Source: Pseudomonas arcuscaelestis
GTDB taxonomy: Bacteria; Pseudomonadota; Gammaproteobacteria; Pseudomonadales; Pseudomonadaceae
DNA length: 64,000 nucleotides
Direction: 5' to 3'
Assembly (NCBI RefSeq): GCF_016881005.1
Contig: NZ_JACOPV010000008.1
Location: forward strand, 124,001-188,000
Shown here one piece after another: positions 41,641-50,212 of this stretch. The position numbers and the translations under genes were made by a program. Every line of letters begins with the position of its first letter. Within the stretch, counting starts at the first letter, position 1. The notes beneath the pieces are model-generated. The model was not told the DNA's origin. It saw only the letters and a list, made by a program, of their open reading frames with translations, and searched no databases.

Positions 41641-41826
41641 ATGCCGATGAAACCGCTTTGTCTTTGCTGCGATCGCTGCCGTACGCAGCAGCCAACGGCC
41701 AGAAGCTACACGACGGCCGGTGTTTGCTACACGTTGTGCGATCCTTGCCGTGAAGAGTTTGATCGTCCAGCGACGCCGGATCGCCCTCGTGAACAACGCG
41801 ATATCTCTCTCGATTGGCTGTTCTAA
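41641..41826 (+). CDS. Small zinc-knuckle protein
   Basis: 61 residues behind ATAGGAAA. CLCCDRCRTQQPT and YTLCDPCREEF provide two C-x2-C pairs for a zinc ribbon; the end is acidic (RDISLDWLF). Function unknown. A tiny 14-codon frame with its own AGGAAA follows at 41842 and is probably not a gene. Confidence 0.7.
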   Translation: MPMKPLCLCCDRCRTQQPTARSYTTAGVCYTLCDPCREEFDRPATPDRPREQRDISLDWLF

Positions 41827-41893
41827 GGCAGGAAAACGAGCATGCAAACCTTCAGCATCATTTTCAGCAACTACATACTTGATTAGCACTGGC

Positions 41894-41922
41894 TTCTGGC
41901 ACGCGGGATTCCAAGACAGGAT
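41894..41922 (+). promoter_or_regulatory. TTCTGGCAC promoter module 23
   Basis: TTCTGG, 17-nt spacer, CAGGAT; 38 nt before the gene at 41961. Confidence 0.85.
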
Positions 41923-41960
41923 TGGCACATCGAATCCCATTGCCGAGGAGGGCAGTTGAA

Positions 41961-42374
41961 ATGAGCATCGCCAATATCGAAGTGAATCAACTCGTGGGGT
42001 ATGTGCTGCAGTCGAGCGAGGAACCCGTTCGTTACGTCATTCGCGTCATCGAGCTGCCATCGGAAGCGGCCGGCCACGCCAAGGGCATCATTCTGGCGAC
42101 CAGTGGCAATGACCAAGCGCATGTCTCCAACGCCCTGCAGTTTTCCCTTAATGATGTCGTCTGCTTGTTGAGTGCCGAGGATCACGGTGCGTGGGTGGCG
42201 GCGGTAGATGGGTGGACCAACATTACCCATGCTGGCGAGCGTTGGTCGTTCGATGCTGACCAGCTGGATGAGTGGGACGAGGAAGAACAGGGCTTTCACT
42301 TTCTGACTTACCATCGGTTGAGCGAACCAACAATTGAAGCGGTACGTCGCTTCATTGACGACCTCCACTACTGA
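41961..42374 (+). CDS. 137-residue orphan
   Basis: ATG 41961 is chosen for GAGGAGGG 8 nt upstream. Acidic protein with beta strands (VRYVIRVIELPSEAAG, HAKGIILATSGNDQAH) and a DQLDEWDEEEQGFHFLTYHR segment. Single-gene unit between its module and a hairpin. Confidence 0.75.
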   Translation: MSIANIEVNQLVGYVLQSSEEPVRYVIRVIELPSEAAGHAKGIILATSGNDQAHVSNALQFSLNDVVCLLSAEDHGAWVAAVDGWTNITHAGERWSFDADQLDEWDEEEQGFHFLTYHRLSEPTIEAVRRFIDDLHY

Positions 42375-42394
42375 AGAGTCGCGGTACTGCCTAA

Positions 42395-42413
42395 GCCCAG
42401 CCCATTGCTGGGC
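42395..42413 (+). terminator. Hairpin after the 137-residue gene
   Basis: GCCCAGC and GCTGGGC, 5-nt loop, 20 nt after the stop at 42374. Confidence 0.5.
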
Positions 42414-42473
42414 CGCGGCCGTAGAAGGCCCCATTCAGTGCCCACCCTATTGAATCGTAAGGAGACGCAACCC

Positions 42474-43031
42474 ATGCCGCTTAATGAAACTAACCAAGCC
42501 GAGTTCGATAAACTGCACACGCAGATCCATGATGCGATCAGGGCCGACCACGAAGTCCGCTGGATGCAAACAGTCGGCAACTTCGGATCAGTGCGCATGC
42601 CCGAGCAAGGCATGTTCGTGAAGACAGGCCCGCATGGCAATTCGCCGCGCGGTTCAATCGGATGGGTCGCCCAGGTTCGTATCAAGCAGGGCCAGTTCGG
42701 TTCGGATAACTACATCTTGTGTCATGCTGGCCCTGGCCCTGGCCCTGGCGATGGCGATGGCGGATGGTTGATGCAGCATTCCAACAACGCGTTCTACCCA
42801 CTCACTCCCGCTGAGGTTGAGTTAGTGCGCCCGTACTTTTCAGATTGTCTCCCCGAGAGCGAAAGCTTCCCTAATGGCATCACTCTCGGTAGCGAAGAGA
42901 CACGCGCCATCCGTTTCCTCATTGAGCCTCCCAAGGACTTTCAGCCACGCGGCGGCGAGGGTGCGAGCATGCGGATGACAACCGTCGGCGCTGATGGTAG
43001 CAAGACCATCACTGAGACCGTTTTTCTGTAG
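42474..43031 (+). CDS. 185-residue orphan with Gly-Pro/Gly-Asp run
   Basis: Starts behind TAAGGAG. Contains a GPGPGPGDGDGGW low-complexity run near the middle, encoded by tandem 6-mers, and ends RMTTVGADGSKTITETVFL. The last 20 codons recur as a remnant at 43531-43590. Unrecognised. Confidence 0.75.
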   Translation: MPLNETNQAEFDKLHTQIHDAIRADHEVRWMQTVGNFGSVRMPEQGMFVKTGPHGNSPRGSIGWVAQVRIKQGQFGSDNYILCHAGPGPGPGDGDGGWLMQHSNNAFYPLTPAEVELVRPYFSDCLPESESFPNGITLGSEETRAIRFLIEPPKDFQPRGGEGASMRMTTVGADGSKTITETVFL

Positions 43032-43207
43032 GGCATGATCGCTGCAGTTGTAGCTGATAAATCAATGCCTCGGTGCACTTAGACACAGTACAGCTGCTGT
43101 AGCCCGGTAGCTGCTGGGCACCTAAGGATTTCCTGTTTCAAGAACAGAAATTCCTTGCTGAAATGAGGCTCTGTGAGCCTTACAAACCATTAATAACTGG
43201 ATTTCCA

Positions 43208-43453
43208 ATGTTGACTTTAACTGATCGAAAGAAAGACCTGATGTGTCCTGGCCTAACAATTGGCGGGATTCTGCTGATGATTTTTGGCTTGGTTATGAGC
43301 GCTCCTTTGTTGTTTTGGATCGCTTTTGTTGTCTTCCTCGGAGCACTTCTGATTGGTTTGGTTAGACGCTCCCTGACAGCGGTAGAGTGTTTCTCGACCG
43401 TAGCTCTGTCATTGATCGCGATTATTATCGCGATTTCGACTGGTGGGGTGTAA
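43208..43453 (+). CDS. Small membrane protein
   Basis: 81 residues with three hydrophobic segments (TIGGILLMIFGLVMSAPLLF, WIAFVVFLGALLIGLV, STVALSLIAIIIAISTG). The ribosome site is weak. An imperfect hairpin (43127-43155) and a gene-free stretch precede it. Unknown inner-membrane protein. Confidence 0.6.
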   Translation: MLTLTDRKKDLMCPGLTIGGILLMIFGLVMSAPLLFWIAFVVFLGALLIGLVRRSLTAVECFSTVALSLIAIIIAISTGGV

Positions 43454-43498
43454 TCGCTCAGCCCAGGCCTACTGGTTAGAATGACACGGACATGACCA

Positions 43499-43516
43499 GC
43501 CCAGCGCCTGCTGGGC
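43499..43516 (+). terminator. Hairpin after the 81-residue membrane gene
   Basis: GCCCAGC and GCTGGGC with a 4-nt loop, 45 nt after the stop at 43453; same stem sequence as at 42395. Confidence 0.5.
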
Positions 43517-43530
43517 AGCGGGGGCGGTTG

Positions 43531-43590
43531 CAGATGGCGACCATCTACTCTGATGGTAACAAGACCATCACTGACACCGTTTTCCTGTAG
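43531..43590 (+). pseudogene. 3' remnant of the 42474 gene
   Basis: Encodes QMATIYSDGNKTITDTVFL and stop, matching the last 19 codons of the gene at 42474-43031. No start or upstream part is present. Confidence 0.75.
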
Positions 43591-43610
43591 GGCGATCCGC
43601 GGTCACCACA

Positions 43611-43629
43611 AGCCCGCCCCGTGCGGGCT
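43611..43629 (+). terminator. Short GC hairpin
   Basis: AGCCCGC and GCGGGCT with a 5-nt loop, 21 nt after the remnant stop codon, as if the terminator of the original gene had been kept. Confidence 0.45.
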
Positions 43630-43681
43630 ATAGCAGGCCAAGGACATGGTTCCCAGTCTGCAGATCGAAGGATTGTACTTA

Positions 43682-44401
43682 ATGAAAGAACGCCCGATTT
43701 TGTTCAACAGCCATATGGTCCGCGCCATTCTGCAAGGTCAAAAAACCGTTGCCCGGTTTGAAGTGGAGGGTGCCGCCGCGGGGTTGCTGGCCGGCCACTC
43801 TCCGGAGTGGATAGCAGAGCGCGCAAGTGAGCTTTGCATGTACGGTCAGACCGGTGATCAGCTTTGGGTGCAGGAGGACACTGAGTCTCAGCTTTCTCCG
43901 TGCGGAGCTGTGGTTCTTTCGCGTTATGTCGCAGACAAGGCCCCGGTGCTGTATTCAGGCTGCGAGGACCCTGCGTTCAATGGATCAGTAGCCCACTGGG
44001 AATATCCGCACAATGTTCGCCCTGGAACACGTATGCCGCGGTGGGCCAGGCGTATCCAGCTCGAAATCACAGCGGTCCGAGTCGAGCGGTTGCAGTCAAT
44101 CAGTGACGGTCAGTGCATCGCCGAGGGGATTATTCCCGTACCCAAATTAAACCCTGAGTGCGAACATGAACGGCAATTCTGGCGTGACTACCACCTGGGC
44201 GGGGATGGGACCTTCTGCGTTAGCACGCCATTGGAGTCATTCCAAACACTCTGGCGTCACAACAACGGCTGGTCGTTTCCCAAAGGCGCCAAGCTTGAAC
44301 CGTCGGCTTCTAATCGGTGGGATGCTAACCCTTGGGTGTGGGTTGTAGAATTCCGGCGCATCGAGGGCGCCCAATCGACCACTTGCCTTGTCGCGGCCTA
44401 G
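43682..44401 (+). CDS. ASCH-like phage/plasmid protein
   Basis: 239 residues. MKERPILFNSHMVRAILQGQ and KTVARF form the usual opening (P-I-L-F-x-x-x-MVRAILxGxKTxTRR), followed by GDQLWVQEDT, MPRWARRIQLEITAVRVERL, a QCIAEGI turn and a FQTLWRHNNG ... NPWVWVVEFRRI end. This is the order of phage ASCH-fold proteins; substrate binding to RNA or a modified nucleotide is inferred from the fold. It is longer than the visible part of its paralogue at the left edge. Confidence 0.8.
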   Translation: MKERPILFNSHMVRAILQGQKTVARFEVEGAAAGLLAGHSPEWIAERASELCMYGQTGDQLWVQEDTESQLSPCGAVVLSRYVADKAPVLYSGCEDPAFNGSVAHWEYPHNVRPGTRMPRWARRIQLEITAVRVERLQSISDGQCIAEGIIPVPKLNPECEHERQFWRDYHLGGDGTFCVSTPLESFQTLWRHNNGWSFPKGAKLEPSASNRWDANPWVWVVEFRRIEGAQSTTCLVAA

Positions 44402-44417
44402 CCGTTATCGGAAAAGT

Positions 44418-44663
44418 ATGACCAATACCTTCACTGCTTGGATCGCCAAAACGCTTTGCGCACTGATCGCGCTGGCAACGGCGATCGCCGCCATAGTTGG
44501 TGCATGGTACGCATTCACCCCGGCCGTTTTGGGTGACACCGACCAAGGCCAGATGCCGTTTGTGTTGCTGGCCTTCGCTGCAACGTTTATCAGTGTTCCT
44601 GTTCTAGCCAGGTGGGTAAACGACCGGACGCTTTGGGTCGTTTCACAGCTGCTAAAGAGATAA
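44418..44663 (+). CDS. Small membrane protein, two TM segments
   Basis: 81 residues behind GGAAAAG. Hydrophobic stretches at about 9-30 and 44-60 and a short basic tail. Unknown; 16 nt after the ASCH-like gene. Confidence 0.7.
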   Translation: MTNTFTAWIAKTLCALIALATAIAAIVGAWYAFTPAVLGDTDQGQMPFVLLAFAATFISVPVLARWVNDRTLWVVSQLLKR

Positions 44664-44672
44664 GGGGAATCC

Positions 44673-45014
44673 ATGAACAACACCGCGCCCGTAAACACTC
44701 ACCGCTTGTACAACACGATCAGCCACGAGCATCTGGACGGGCTTGTTTCTTGGGCCATGGGCGAATTCCCTAATGCGGGCTTGAACCTTGTGGAATGCGC
44801 AGATGGCCGATGGTTTGTTGAGGTTGATCACGGGAGCGCTTTTGATCACCTCGCAGGCGTATCCAGGCCGGCGGTTGCACCCTACATCGAGCCTGTATTC
44901 TTCCGGGCGGAGGCCGAAGCACAGGCATTTGCATTCGACTGCATTAAGCAGGTGTACCCGGAGCTGGCAACCAAGGACCTGTCCGAATACTACTCGGACG
45001 ACAACGACGAATAG
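44673..45014 (+). CDS. 113-residue acidic orphan
   Basis: Starts behind AAGGGGAA. Soluble protein (LDGLVSWAMGEFPNAGLNLV, DGRWFVEVDHGSAFDHL) with a strongly acidic end (SEYYSDDNDE). Unrecognised. Confidence 0.7.
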   Translation: MNNTAPVNTHRLYNTISHEHLDGLVSWAMGEFPNAGLNLVECADGRWFVEVDHGSAFDHLAGVSRPAVAPYIEPVFFRAEAEAQAFAFDCIKQVYPELATKDLSEYYSDDNDE

Positions 45015-45030
45015 TCACGGAACAGAACGC

Positions 45031-45183
45031 ATGCCTACAGTCACAAATGAAATGGTTTACGCGGCGATGAAAGAAGCTGTTAAGCGTGGCTTGCTGCCCA
45101 AAGGCGGGAGCCAGGAAGACAGTATAAAAAACTTCGATGCCTTGAAGGCGATTCTGCAAGCAGCACTCGACGCCGCTAGGTGA
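45031..45183 (+). CDS. 50-residue helical protein
   Basis: MPTVTNEMVYAAMKEAVKRG, LLPKGGS, DALKAILQAALDA: two helices linked by a short turn, a pattern common in small phage proteins. CACGGAAC serves as ribosome site 17 nt after the previous stop. Confidence 0.65.
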   Translation: MPTVTNEMVYAAMKEAVKRGLLPKGGSQEDSIKNFDALKAILQAALDAAR

Positions 45184-45208
45184 TTGAAAAATGATCGCTG
45201 TCCCATGA

Positions 45209-45226
45209 GCCCGCCATCGAGCGGGC
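45209..45226 (+). terminator. Short GC hairpin
   Basis: GCCCGC and GCGGGC with a 6-nt loop after the 50-residue gene; no U tract. Confidence 0.35.
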
Positions 45227-45273
45227 AAATCCATTAGAAGCGCCGGATCGGTCGGCGCTATAAGGACCAGTTT

Positions 45274-45459
45274 ATGAGAAATCGCAGCCCACAGGCTAAC
45301 CCCGCCCCAGCAGATGAGCAGGAGCAGCTGCTGGCGCTTCACAACACTGGTCATTGTGGCGTCTCCGTCACGGCCAACTACGACCCCGAACAGTGGGAGC
45401 GTTGCCAGAACATCCTCAGCCAGGCTACAACCCACGTTGTTCTTAAAGACGCGCCATAG
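45274..45459 (+). CDS. 61-residue orphan
   Basis: Starts behind ATAAGGA. Polar head (NPAPADEQEQLLALHNTGH) and a short alpha/beta end (ERCQNILSQATTHVVLKDAP). Unrecognised. Confidence 0.6.
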   Translation: MRNRSPQANPAPADEQEQLLALHNTGHCGVSVTANYDPEQWERCQNILSQATTHVVLKDAP

Positions 45460-45505
45460 TCACGGAACCGTCCGAACCCACCAGACCCGGAAAGGGCCGC
45501 CACCC

Positions 45506-45775
45506 ATGACTGCCATCACCCCCAAGAAGTACCTTTACACCGAGCCGCCGGCGCAACTGAGCGGGTCGCTGACCATCGACCTCCACAATATCGCGGTGCA
45601 ACAGCTCAACGCCTACCGCCAGGCGCGGCATGCTTGGCTGGCCTGTGCGGGGGATATCCACGAAAAAAGCCAACTGCGTGCCGTGATGGAGGTCGCCGCC
45701 GCCGACCTGGCTGGTTTTGTCAATTCGGCGGTGCAGCTTGAGTTGGGCGAGCCGGACGAATGGGCTAACGCCTGA
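45506..45775 (+). CDS. 89-residue helical orphan
   Basis: Starts behind GGAAAGG. YLYTEPPAQLSGSLTIDLHN, then helices (VQQLNAYRQARHAWLACAGD, AVMEVAAADLAGFVNSAVQL). Unrecognised. Confidence 0.65.
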   Translation: MTAITPKKYLYTEPPAQLSGSLTIDLHNIAVQQLNAYRQARHAWLACAGDIHEKSQLRAVMEVAAADLAGFVNSAVQLELGEPDEWANA

Positions 45776-45943
45776 TCAGGCCCCTGAGTTCGGGTTCTGA
45801 CCATGATCGAGTGATCGCATGATGAGGGAGGGCGCCTGGTTGAAATCCGAAGTTGGCTTTTGAGTTGCGTCAGGTGGGGCGCGAGATAGACTGGGCCCTT
45901 TGTCGTTACACCCCTCACGTTTCAGACCCTCAGCGGAGATTCA

Positions 45944-46396
45944 ATGAAAAATGTAGTCGCGGCCCTTGCTTTGCTGGCTCTTGCATCACCTGTGATTGGT
46001 GCCGAGAAAGACATTTTTGTCCCTGATCTGTCCTCTATCCCGTTCGTCGTGAGCAGCTCGGGTGACACCCTCAGCGGGTACGTCAAGAACTGGGGCGCGC
46101 TGGGTAATCCTAAAGGGACGTTGCCCGATGCGATCAACCGAGCAATGGATCGGCTTGAAGCAGCCAAATGCGCAATCCACATTCCAGTTTTTAATGACAA
46201 TCAAGGTCACGTAAAGCCGAGTGATGGACTGGCCTCAATTGCATGTATGCAGCCAGGCGGCACTGTTGTGGTTACCGACGTACCTGGTGCCCTTCTGGAT
46301 AGTTCTGGGGCGCTGGGCCAAGTCAAAGGCGATGTCGGCGAGAAGGCATTTTTCTTGGTGCAGAGCCGGGTTCAGATCCCCATTGAAAGCAAATAG
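45944..46396 (+). CDS. Exported orphan, 150 residues
   Basis: Starts behind GCGGAG. Signal peptide MKNVVAALALLALASPVIGA, then a mature domain with two Cys (AKCAIHIPVF, ASIACMQPGG). Similar in size and layout to the exported protein at 17325. Probably periplasmic; function unknown. Confidence 0.75.
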   Translation: MKNVVAALALLALASPVIGAEKDIFVPDLSSIPFVVSSSGDTLSGYVKNWGALGNPKGTLPDAINRAMDRLEAAKCAIHIPVFNDNQGHVKPSDGLASIACMQPGGTVVVTDVPGALLDSSGALGQVKGDVGEKAFFLVQSRVQIPIESK

Positions 46397-46634
46397 CTGT
46401 TCCCCTGGAAGCCCCTCTAAGCCCCAACGGCAAAGTCTCCCTTCGTCGTTAGGGGCTGCCAAACCGGCCGCAGCACACTCCATTCTTCAAGCTACGGTTT
46501 AGATCCTGAACCGTCATGCTTCAGTCCTTGGGTGAGCACCCGACAGTTTGCGCAGAAATGTGTGCAATTAAATGTGTAGAGTGCTTCATGTTCGCGCCTG
46601 CCAAAATGCTCTGAAGGCCCCGTGTTAGTTGAGG

Positions 46635-46640
46635 TATAGT
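46635..46640 (+). promoter_or_regulatory. Possible -10 element of the Fic gene
   Basis: TATAGT lies 49 nt upstream of the Fic start; no clear -35. The region 46550-46675 also has repeated TGTGCA words (46561, 46654, 46666) that may be regulator sites. Nothing else is seen in 46397-46689. Confidence 0.4.
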
Positions 46641-46689
46641 GGCGTTTATTCTGTGCAAAAAAATGTGCACGCCTGCCACGGGAATCATC

Positions 46690-47886
46690 ATGGCCTTCGA
46701 GTTCATTCAAGGTAAGCATTGGCTTGAGCCGCTTACCCCTTCAGGCGGCTACCCAGCTGACGTACTGGCGATGGCCGACGAGCTGCCATACCAGCTTGGT
46801 CGCTTGGAAGGCGCGATCCCGGCTGAGACGGCTAAGCGGGTAGGCCACCTGATGCGCCTGACCAACAGCTACTACAGCAATTTGATTGAGGGCCAATTCA
46901 CCGAGCCGGCCACACTTGCGCCCCGGGTGAAGGTTCGCGAAGCCAAAGATCTGCGCTTGCTTGCGGTCACCCACATCGTGGCCCAGGAAACCCTTGAGCG
47001 CTACCTGCGACGTTTCGGCGATACAACCTGGAAGGACATGTTCTCTCGAGATCTTGTGAGCATGGCCCACAAGCGCCTTTTCAGTGGCTCGTCGGATAAG
47101 GATCTGGACCTGGGTAACGGGCGTGTGCTGGTACCGGGCCAGCTGCGAGATGAGTCACAGCAGAATGTCTTCGTGGGCGATCACGCTGCGCCTGGCTGGG
47201 AATCGGTGGGGCCGATGATCAATCGGATGCAAGAAGCGTACGGTATGGCCCAAGACCCCAGAACACGCCTGCTGAATGCCCTGGCCTACCACCACCGCCT
47301 GGCGTTCACTCACCCGTTTGAGGATGGCAACGGTCGCCTGATTCGGATGATGACACACCTGCAGCTGGTCAAAATCGGCCTTGGCTCCCCTCTGTGGTCG
47401 ATCTCGCGCGGGTTGGCCAAGCGCCAGGATGAGTACTACGCCAGGCTGAGAGCTGCCGATCAGCCGCGGCGCGGGGACCTGGATGGTCGCGGCCAGCTAA
47501 GCCAGTCGGGCCTGGTAGATTTCGTTCGTTTCATGCTTGAGGTTTGCAAAGACCAGATCGCCTATACCGCCGACGCTATGAGTGTGCACACTCTCCGCGA
47601 CCGGCTGGAGCGCATCGTCCGGTTCGACCCTCACTTTGTTGAGGCCGGGATCAAGCCGGGGGCGGCACGAGCACTTCACCTTCTGTTGATCCAGGGGGAG
47701 GTAACCCGGGCAGATTTCAAAATCTATCTTGGGCTTCCGGATCGCGCTTCCATTGAGCACCTGAAAGCCCTGATCAATATCGGGGTCGTTGAAGCACCGT
47801 CGCCGAAGTCCCGCGAGCTCCATCCAGGCCTGCCCATTTGGTTTGCCCAGCTGGTGTTCCCCGACCTTCACCGCCGGTTCACCTAA
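46690..47886 (+). CDS. Fic-domain protein (class II, self-inhibited)
   Basis: 398 residues. The catalytic motif H208-PFEDGNGRLIR is complete, so it should transfer AMP or a related group to a target hydroxyl. S63-NLIEG68 in the N-terminal helix fits the [S/T]xxxE[G/N] inhibitory motif of class II Fic proteins, placed before the Fic fold. The N-terminal GGYPADVLAMADELPYQLGR segment and C-terminal winged-helix-like region (LLLIQGEVTRADFKIYLGLP) match the common two-domain Fic family. No antitoxin gene is adjacent, consistent with built-in inhibition. ATG 46690 is preferred over an upstream frame start. Confidence 0.9.
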   Translation: MAFEFIQGKHWLEPLTPSGGYPADVLAMADELPYQLGRLEGAIPAETAKRVGHLMRLTNSYYSNLIEGQFTEPATLAPRVKVREAKDLRLLAVTHIVAQETLERYLRRFGDTTWKDMFSRDLVSMAHKRLFSGSSDKDLDLGNGRVLVPGQLRDESQQNVFVGDHAAPGWESVGPMINRMQEAYGMAQDPRTRLLNALAYHHRLAFTHPFEDGNGRLIRMMTHLQLVKIGLGSPLWSISRGLAKRQDEYYARLRAADQPRRGDLDGRGQLSQSGLVDFVRFMLEVCKDQIAYTADAMSVHTLRDRLERIVRFDPHFVEAGIKPGAARALHLLLIQGEVTRADFKIYLGLPDRASIEHLKALINIGVVEAPSPKSRELHPGLPIWFAQLVFPDLHRRFT

Positions 47887-47989
47887 GCACCCTTTGCGCG
47901 GCCCGGCCGGATCTGTACACCGGCCGATTCATATGGCGTTACTCGAAGTGTGCTGGCGCTGAGGTCCCGGCGGCGCACGAGGCACGGAA

Positions 47990-48029
47990 GCAATACGGAC
48001 TTTTACACCGGGGCAAATGTCCGTATTGC
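47990..48029. repeat. CGGACA hairpin, copy 3
   Basis: GCAATACGGAC and GTCCGTATTGC form an 11-bp inverted repeat with an 18-nt loop, between the convergent Fic and 703-residue genes. Confidence 0.7.
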
Positions 48030-48046
48030 CAAATCAGCACGTCCGA

Positions 48047-50158
48047 TTAATCGGCAGGGGGCAACCCGAGGCCGGTGTCGACACTGCTCGTATCCGGAAC
48101 ACCCTCCAAGTGGGCCAGCTGGCCACCCTCGCGCGCCCAGGACTCCAGCAAGCCAATCGTTGGCGTCTTCAGCCCATGCTTCGATCGGTAGGCCTTGAAC
48201 GCTTTGAAACTCACGGGTAGGCGGAAGCGGAGCCTCATCGACTCCCATGGGTTCGCAATGCGGCTGAGCGGATCGAGTCGCTCAAGGATGTGATTGCCAC
48301 TGTAGATGTTCAGACCTCGGGTATGAAGTTCCGGGGGGATATCAGACAGCGGCAGCCCAGTGAGAACCATGATGTCGTGAATTGTCTCGGTGCTCAGCGC
48401 GATGAACAGGTTGGCCGGCACGTGTTGCCCGGGCTGCAGGTAGCAATCCCATTGTGCCGCTGCCTGGTTGGTGACGCCGATCAGATGTTCCAACCGCAGC
48501 TGGTCACGGCGGTCTGGTCCGGATTGCCGGCTAAGTGCCTCGTAAGTGAACACGATGGATCGCCTATTGGTGCCGTTGACGCCCATCATAGGTTGCCCAC
48601 TCTCCGTGCGGGGGAGGCGGAACCGCGCATGGTTGGCCAGCAACAGGTCGTGCACCAGCGCGGGGAGGTTCTTGGCCACGGCCTTGTAGAACCACTTTTT
48701 CATGTCCTGCTCGCGCTCCTTGTAGTCCGCTGCAGCCAAACCCTTGATGATCTCCACTTGGTTGTGCCGCGCCGTGTAGTGGGCGTCGGCAATAATGCGC
48801 TCCGGGGTGTCGAGGGAGTGCGCGGAAATTGCCTTCAAATCTGGTTCGAACAGTCCTTTGCGCGATTCCCCGTGCCTCACCGCCAGGGCGCCTTTCTCAT
48901 CACGGCCGATCAGCAGCTGGCCCGCTTGCATCACCGACTCAGGGATATACAGGCATTCCTCCGGCACCTGGTCGGCGTACCGGCTTTCCATCCAGAGATT
49001 CGGGTTGCTACGTTTAGCCCAGCCGGGGTCGGACTCGTGGAAGGATGCGGCGGTCAGTTCCTTACTGGGGCGAGGAACCAACTCGAGTTGGCGGTCAGCC
49101 AGCACAGGGTATTGGCCACCATCACCTGCGAGCTTGTGCGCGATACTCAGCATCGAGCCGGTGGCCAGCAGTGGTTCGGTGTGGCCCTGCTCGAAGTAAC
49201 GTTGCCGGCATTGGTCAATGAACAACTGAAGCCACAGCAGCTCACGGTCATCGAGCTCGCTGATGTCCGCCAGCACCGGCAGCCCGGCGCGGGTCGGGAG
49301 GTTTGTGGCGCGCGGCTCACTCTCCTTGGCAACCCGGTTACGGTCCAGCCACTGGATCTTCAGGAGCGAGTAGGGGAAGTGGCTCCCGTCAATGCGGTAG
49401 GCGTTGAATCGGTCGTTCCGTGCCGCCATGCGCTCTTCTTGCAGGGGGTGTTTGAACTTGCCCTTGTCAGTCAGCGCCAGGATACGGCCACCGGTGCGCA
49501 CCACCATGACGAAGTAGCTGCTTGCGATGTTCTCCCCACGGATCACGCAGAGCGAAAAGCCGGTAGGGATTTGCTTGGCGTGTTGCACCAGGTCCTCGAT
49601 TTGGGCGATCACGTAGATGTGGCGCCCCAGCTTGGCATCTGAAGCTGGCGCTGGGATTCCGTCACGGATCATCAGGCGGGTCAGCCGGTCGATGCTGTGC
49701 AGCGCATCCAGCCCCACGCTGCCACCCTCTGCGGCAACAAACTCCCGCGCCTCCTGTGAGAGCTGCTCCCGCTCCAGCCCCCGATAGAACGCCAACGAGC
49801 CTTCTGCATAGGCCTGGTACTCATCGTGCAGCTGGGAAATGGTTGGTTCCTGAAACAGTGAATCAAGCTTGTCCATGGTCGCCAGCATGCCTGTGAGGCG
49901 TTCTGAGCCGTTACGGTACTCACTGAGGGGGAAGATTGCCGATTTGGCAAAGCGCGGCACCTGAGAGCGGATAAGCAGGGTTACGATGGCTTTGTCGCCC
50001 GTCTTGATCGCTGCGGCGATTCGCTGATTGGCTTCGTACAAGCTGAACTCGCGGGAGACCAGAGAGGTAGTCAGGGATTCTAGCTGCTGCCCGGTGAGTT
50101 GCTCCCATAGTGCAATGGCTTCCTCACCTGGGCGTTGGATGTTCGATTGGGGACTCAT
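48047..50158 (-). CDS. 703-residue orphan
   Basis: The largest gene in the window. It starts at MSPQSN with AGAGGC upstream. The N-terminal third is helical (WEQLTGQQLESLTTSLVSRE, LYEANQRIAAAIKTGDKAIV), the middle contains FSLCVIRGENIASSYFVMVV and KFKHPLQEERMAARNDRF, and the last part is basic. No catalytic motif or TM segment is recognised. A long open frame on the opposite strand is its shadow. No promoter module lies directly upstream; it may be read from the 50617 module through the gene at 50213. Confidence 0.75.
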   Translation of the reverse strand: MSPQSNIQRPGEEAIALWEQLTGQQLESLTTSLVSREFSLYEANQRIAAAIKTGDKAIVTLLIRSQVPRFAKSAIFPLSEYRNGSERLTGMLATMDKLDSLFQEPTISQLHDEYQAYAEGSLAFYRGLEREQLSQEAREFVAAEGGSVGLDALHSIDRLTRLMIRDGIPAPASDAKLGRHIYVIAQIEDLVQHAKQIPTGFSLCVIRGENIASSYFVMVVRTGGRILALTDKGKFKHPLQEERMAARNDRFNAYRIDGSHFPYSLLKIQWLDRNRVAKESEPRATNLPTRAGLPVLADISELDDRELLWLQLFIDQCRQRYFEQGHTEPLLATGSMLSIAHKLAGDGGQYPVLADRQLELVPRPSKELTAASFHESDPGWAKRSNPNLWMESRYADQVPEECLYIPESVMQAGQLLIGRDEKGALAVRHGESRKGLFEPDLKAISAHSLDTPERIIADAHYTARHNQVEIIKGLAAADYKEREQDMKKWFYKAVAKNLPALVHDLLLANHARFRLPRTESGQPMMGVNGTNRRSIVFTYEALSRQSGPDRRDQLRLEHLIGVTNQAAAQWDCYLQPGQHVPANLFIALSTETIHDIMVLTGLPLSDIPPELHTRGLNIYSGNHILERLDPLSRIANPWESMRLRFRLPVSFKAFKAYRSKHGLKTPTIGLLESWAREGGQLAHLEGVPDTSSVDTGLGLPPAD

Positions 50159-50212
50159 GGGCACAGGCCTCTGTCAGATTGCAGGCTCGCCCGGCGGGCG
50201 GTGATGTATGGC

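Noticed and set aside
41842..41886. 14-codon frame with AGGAAA upstream
   Set aside because: Too short to support and it ends just before module 23; possibly the start of a gene truncated by that module.
48290..49642. 450-codon plus-strand open frame
   Set aside because: It lies entirely antisense to the 703-residue gene, has odd His/Gln/Arg/Val-rich composition and no ribosome site; a shadow of the real gene.
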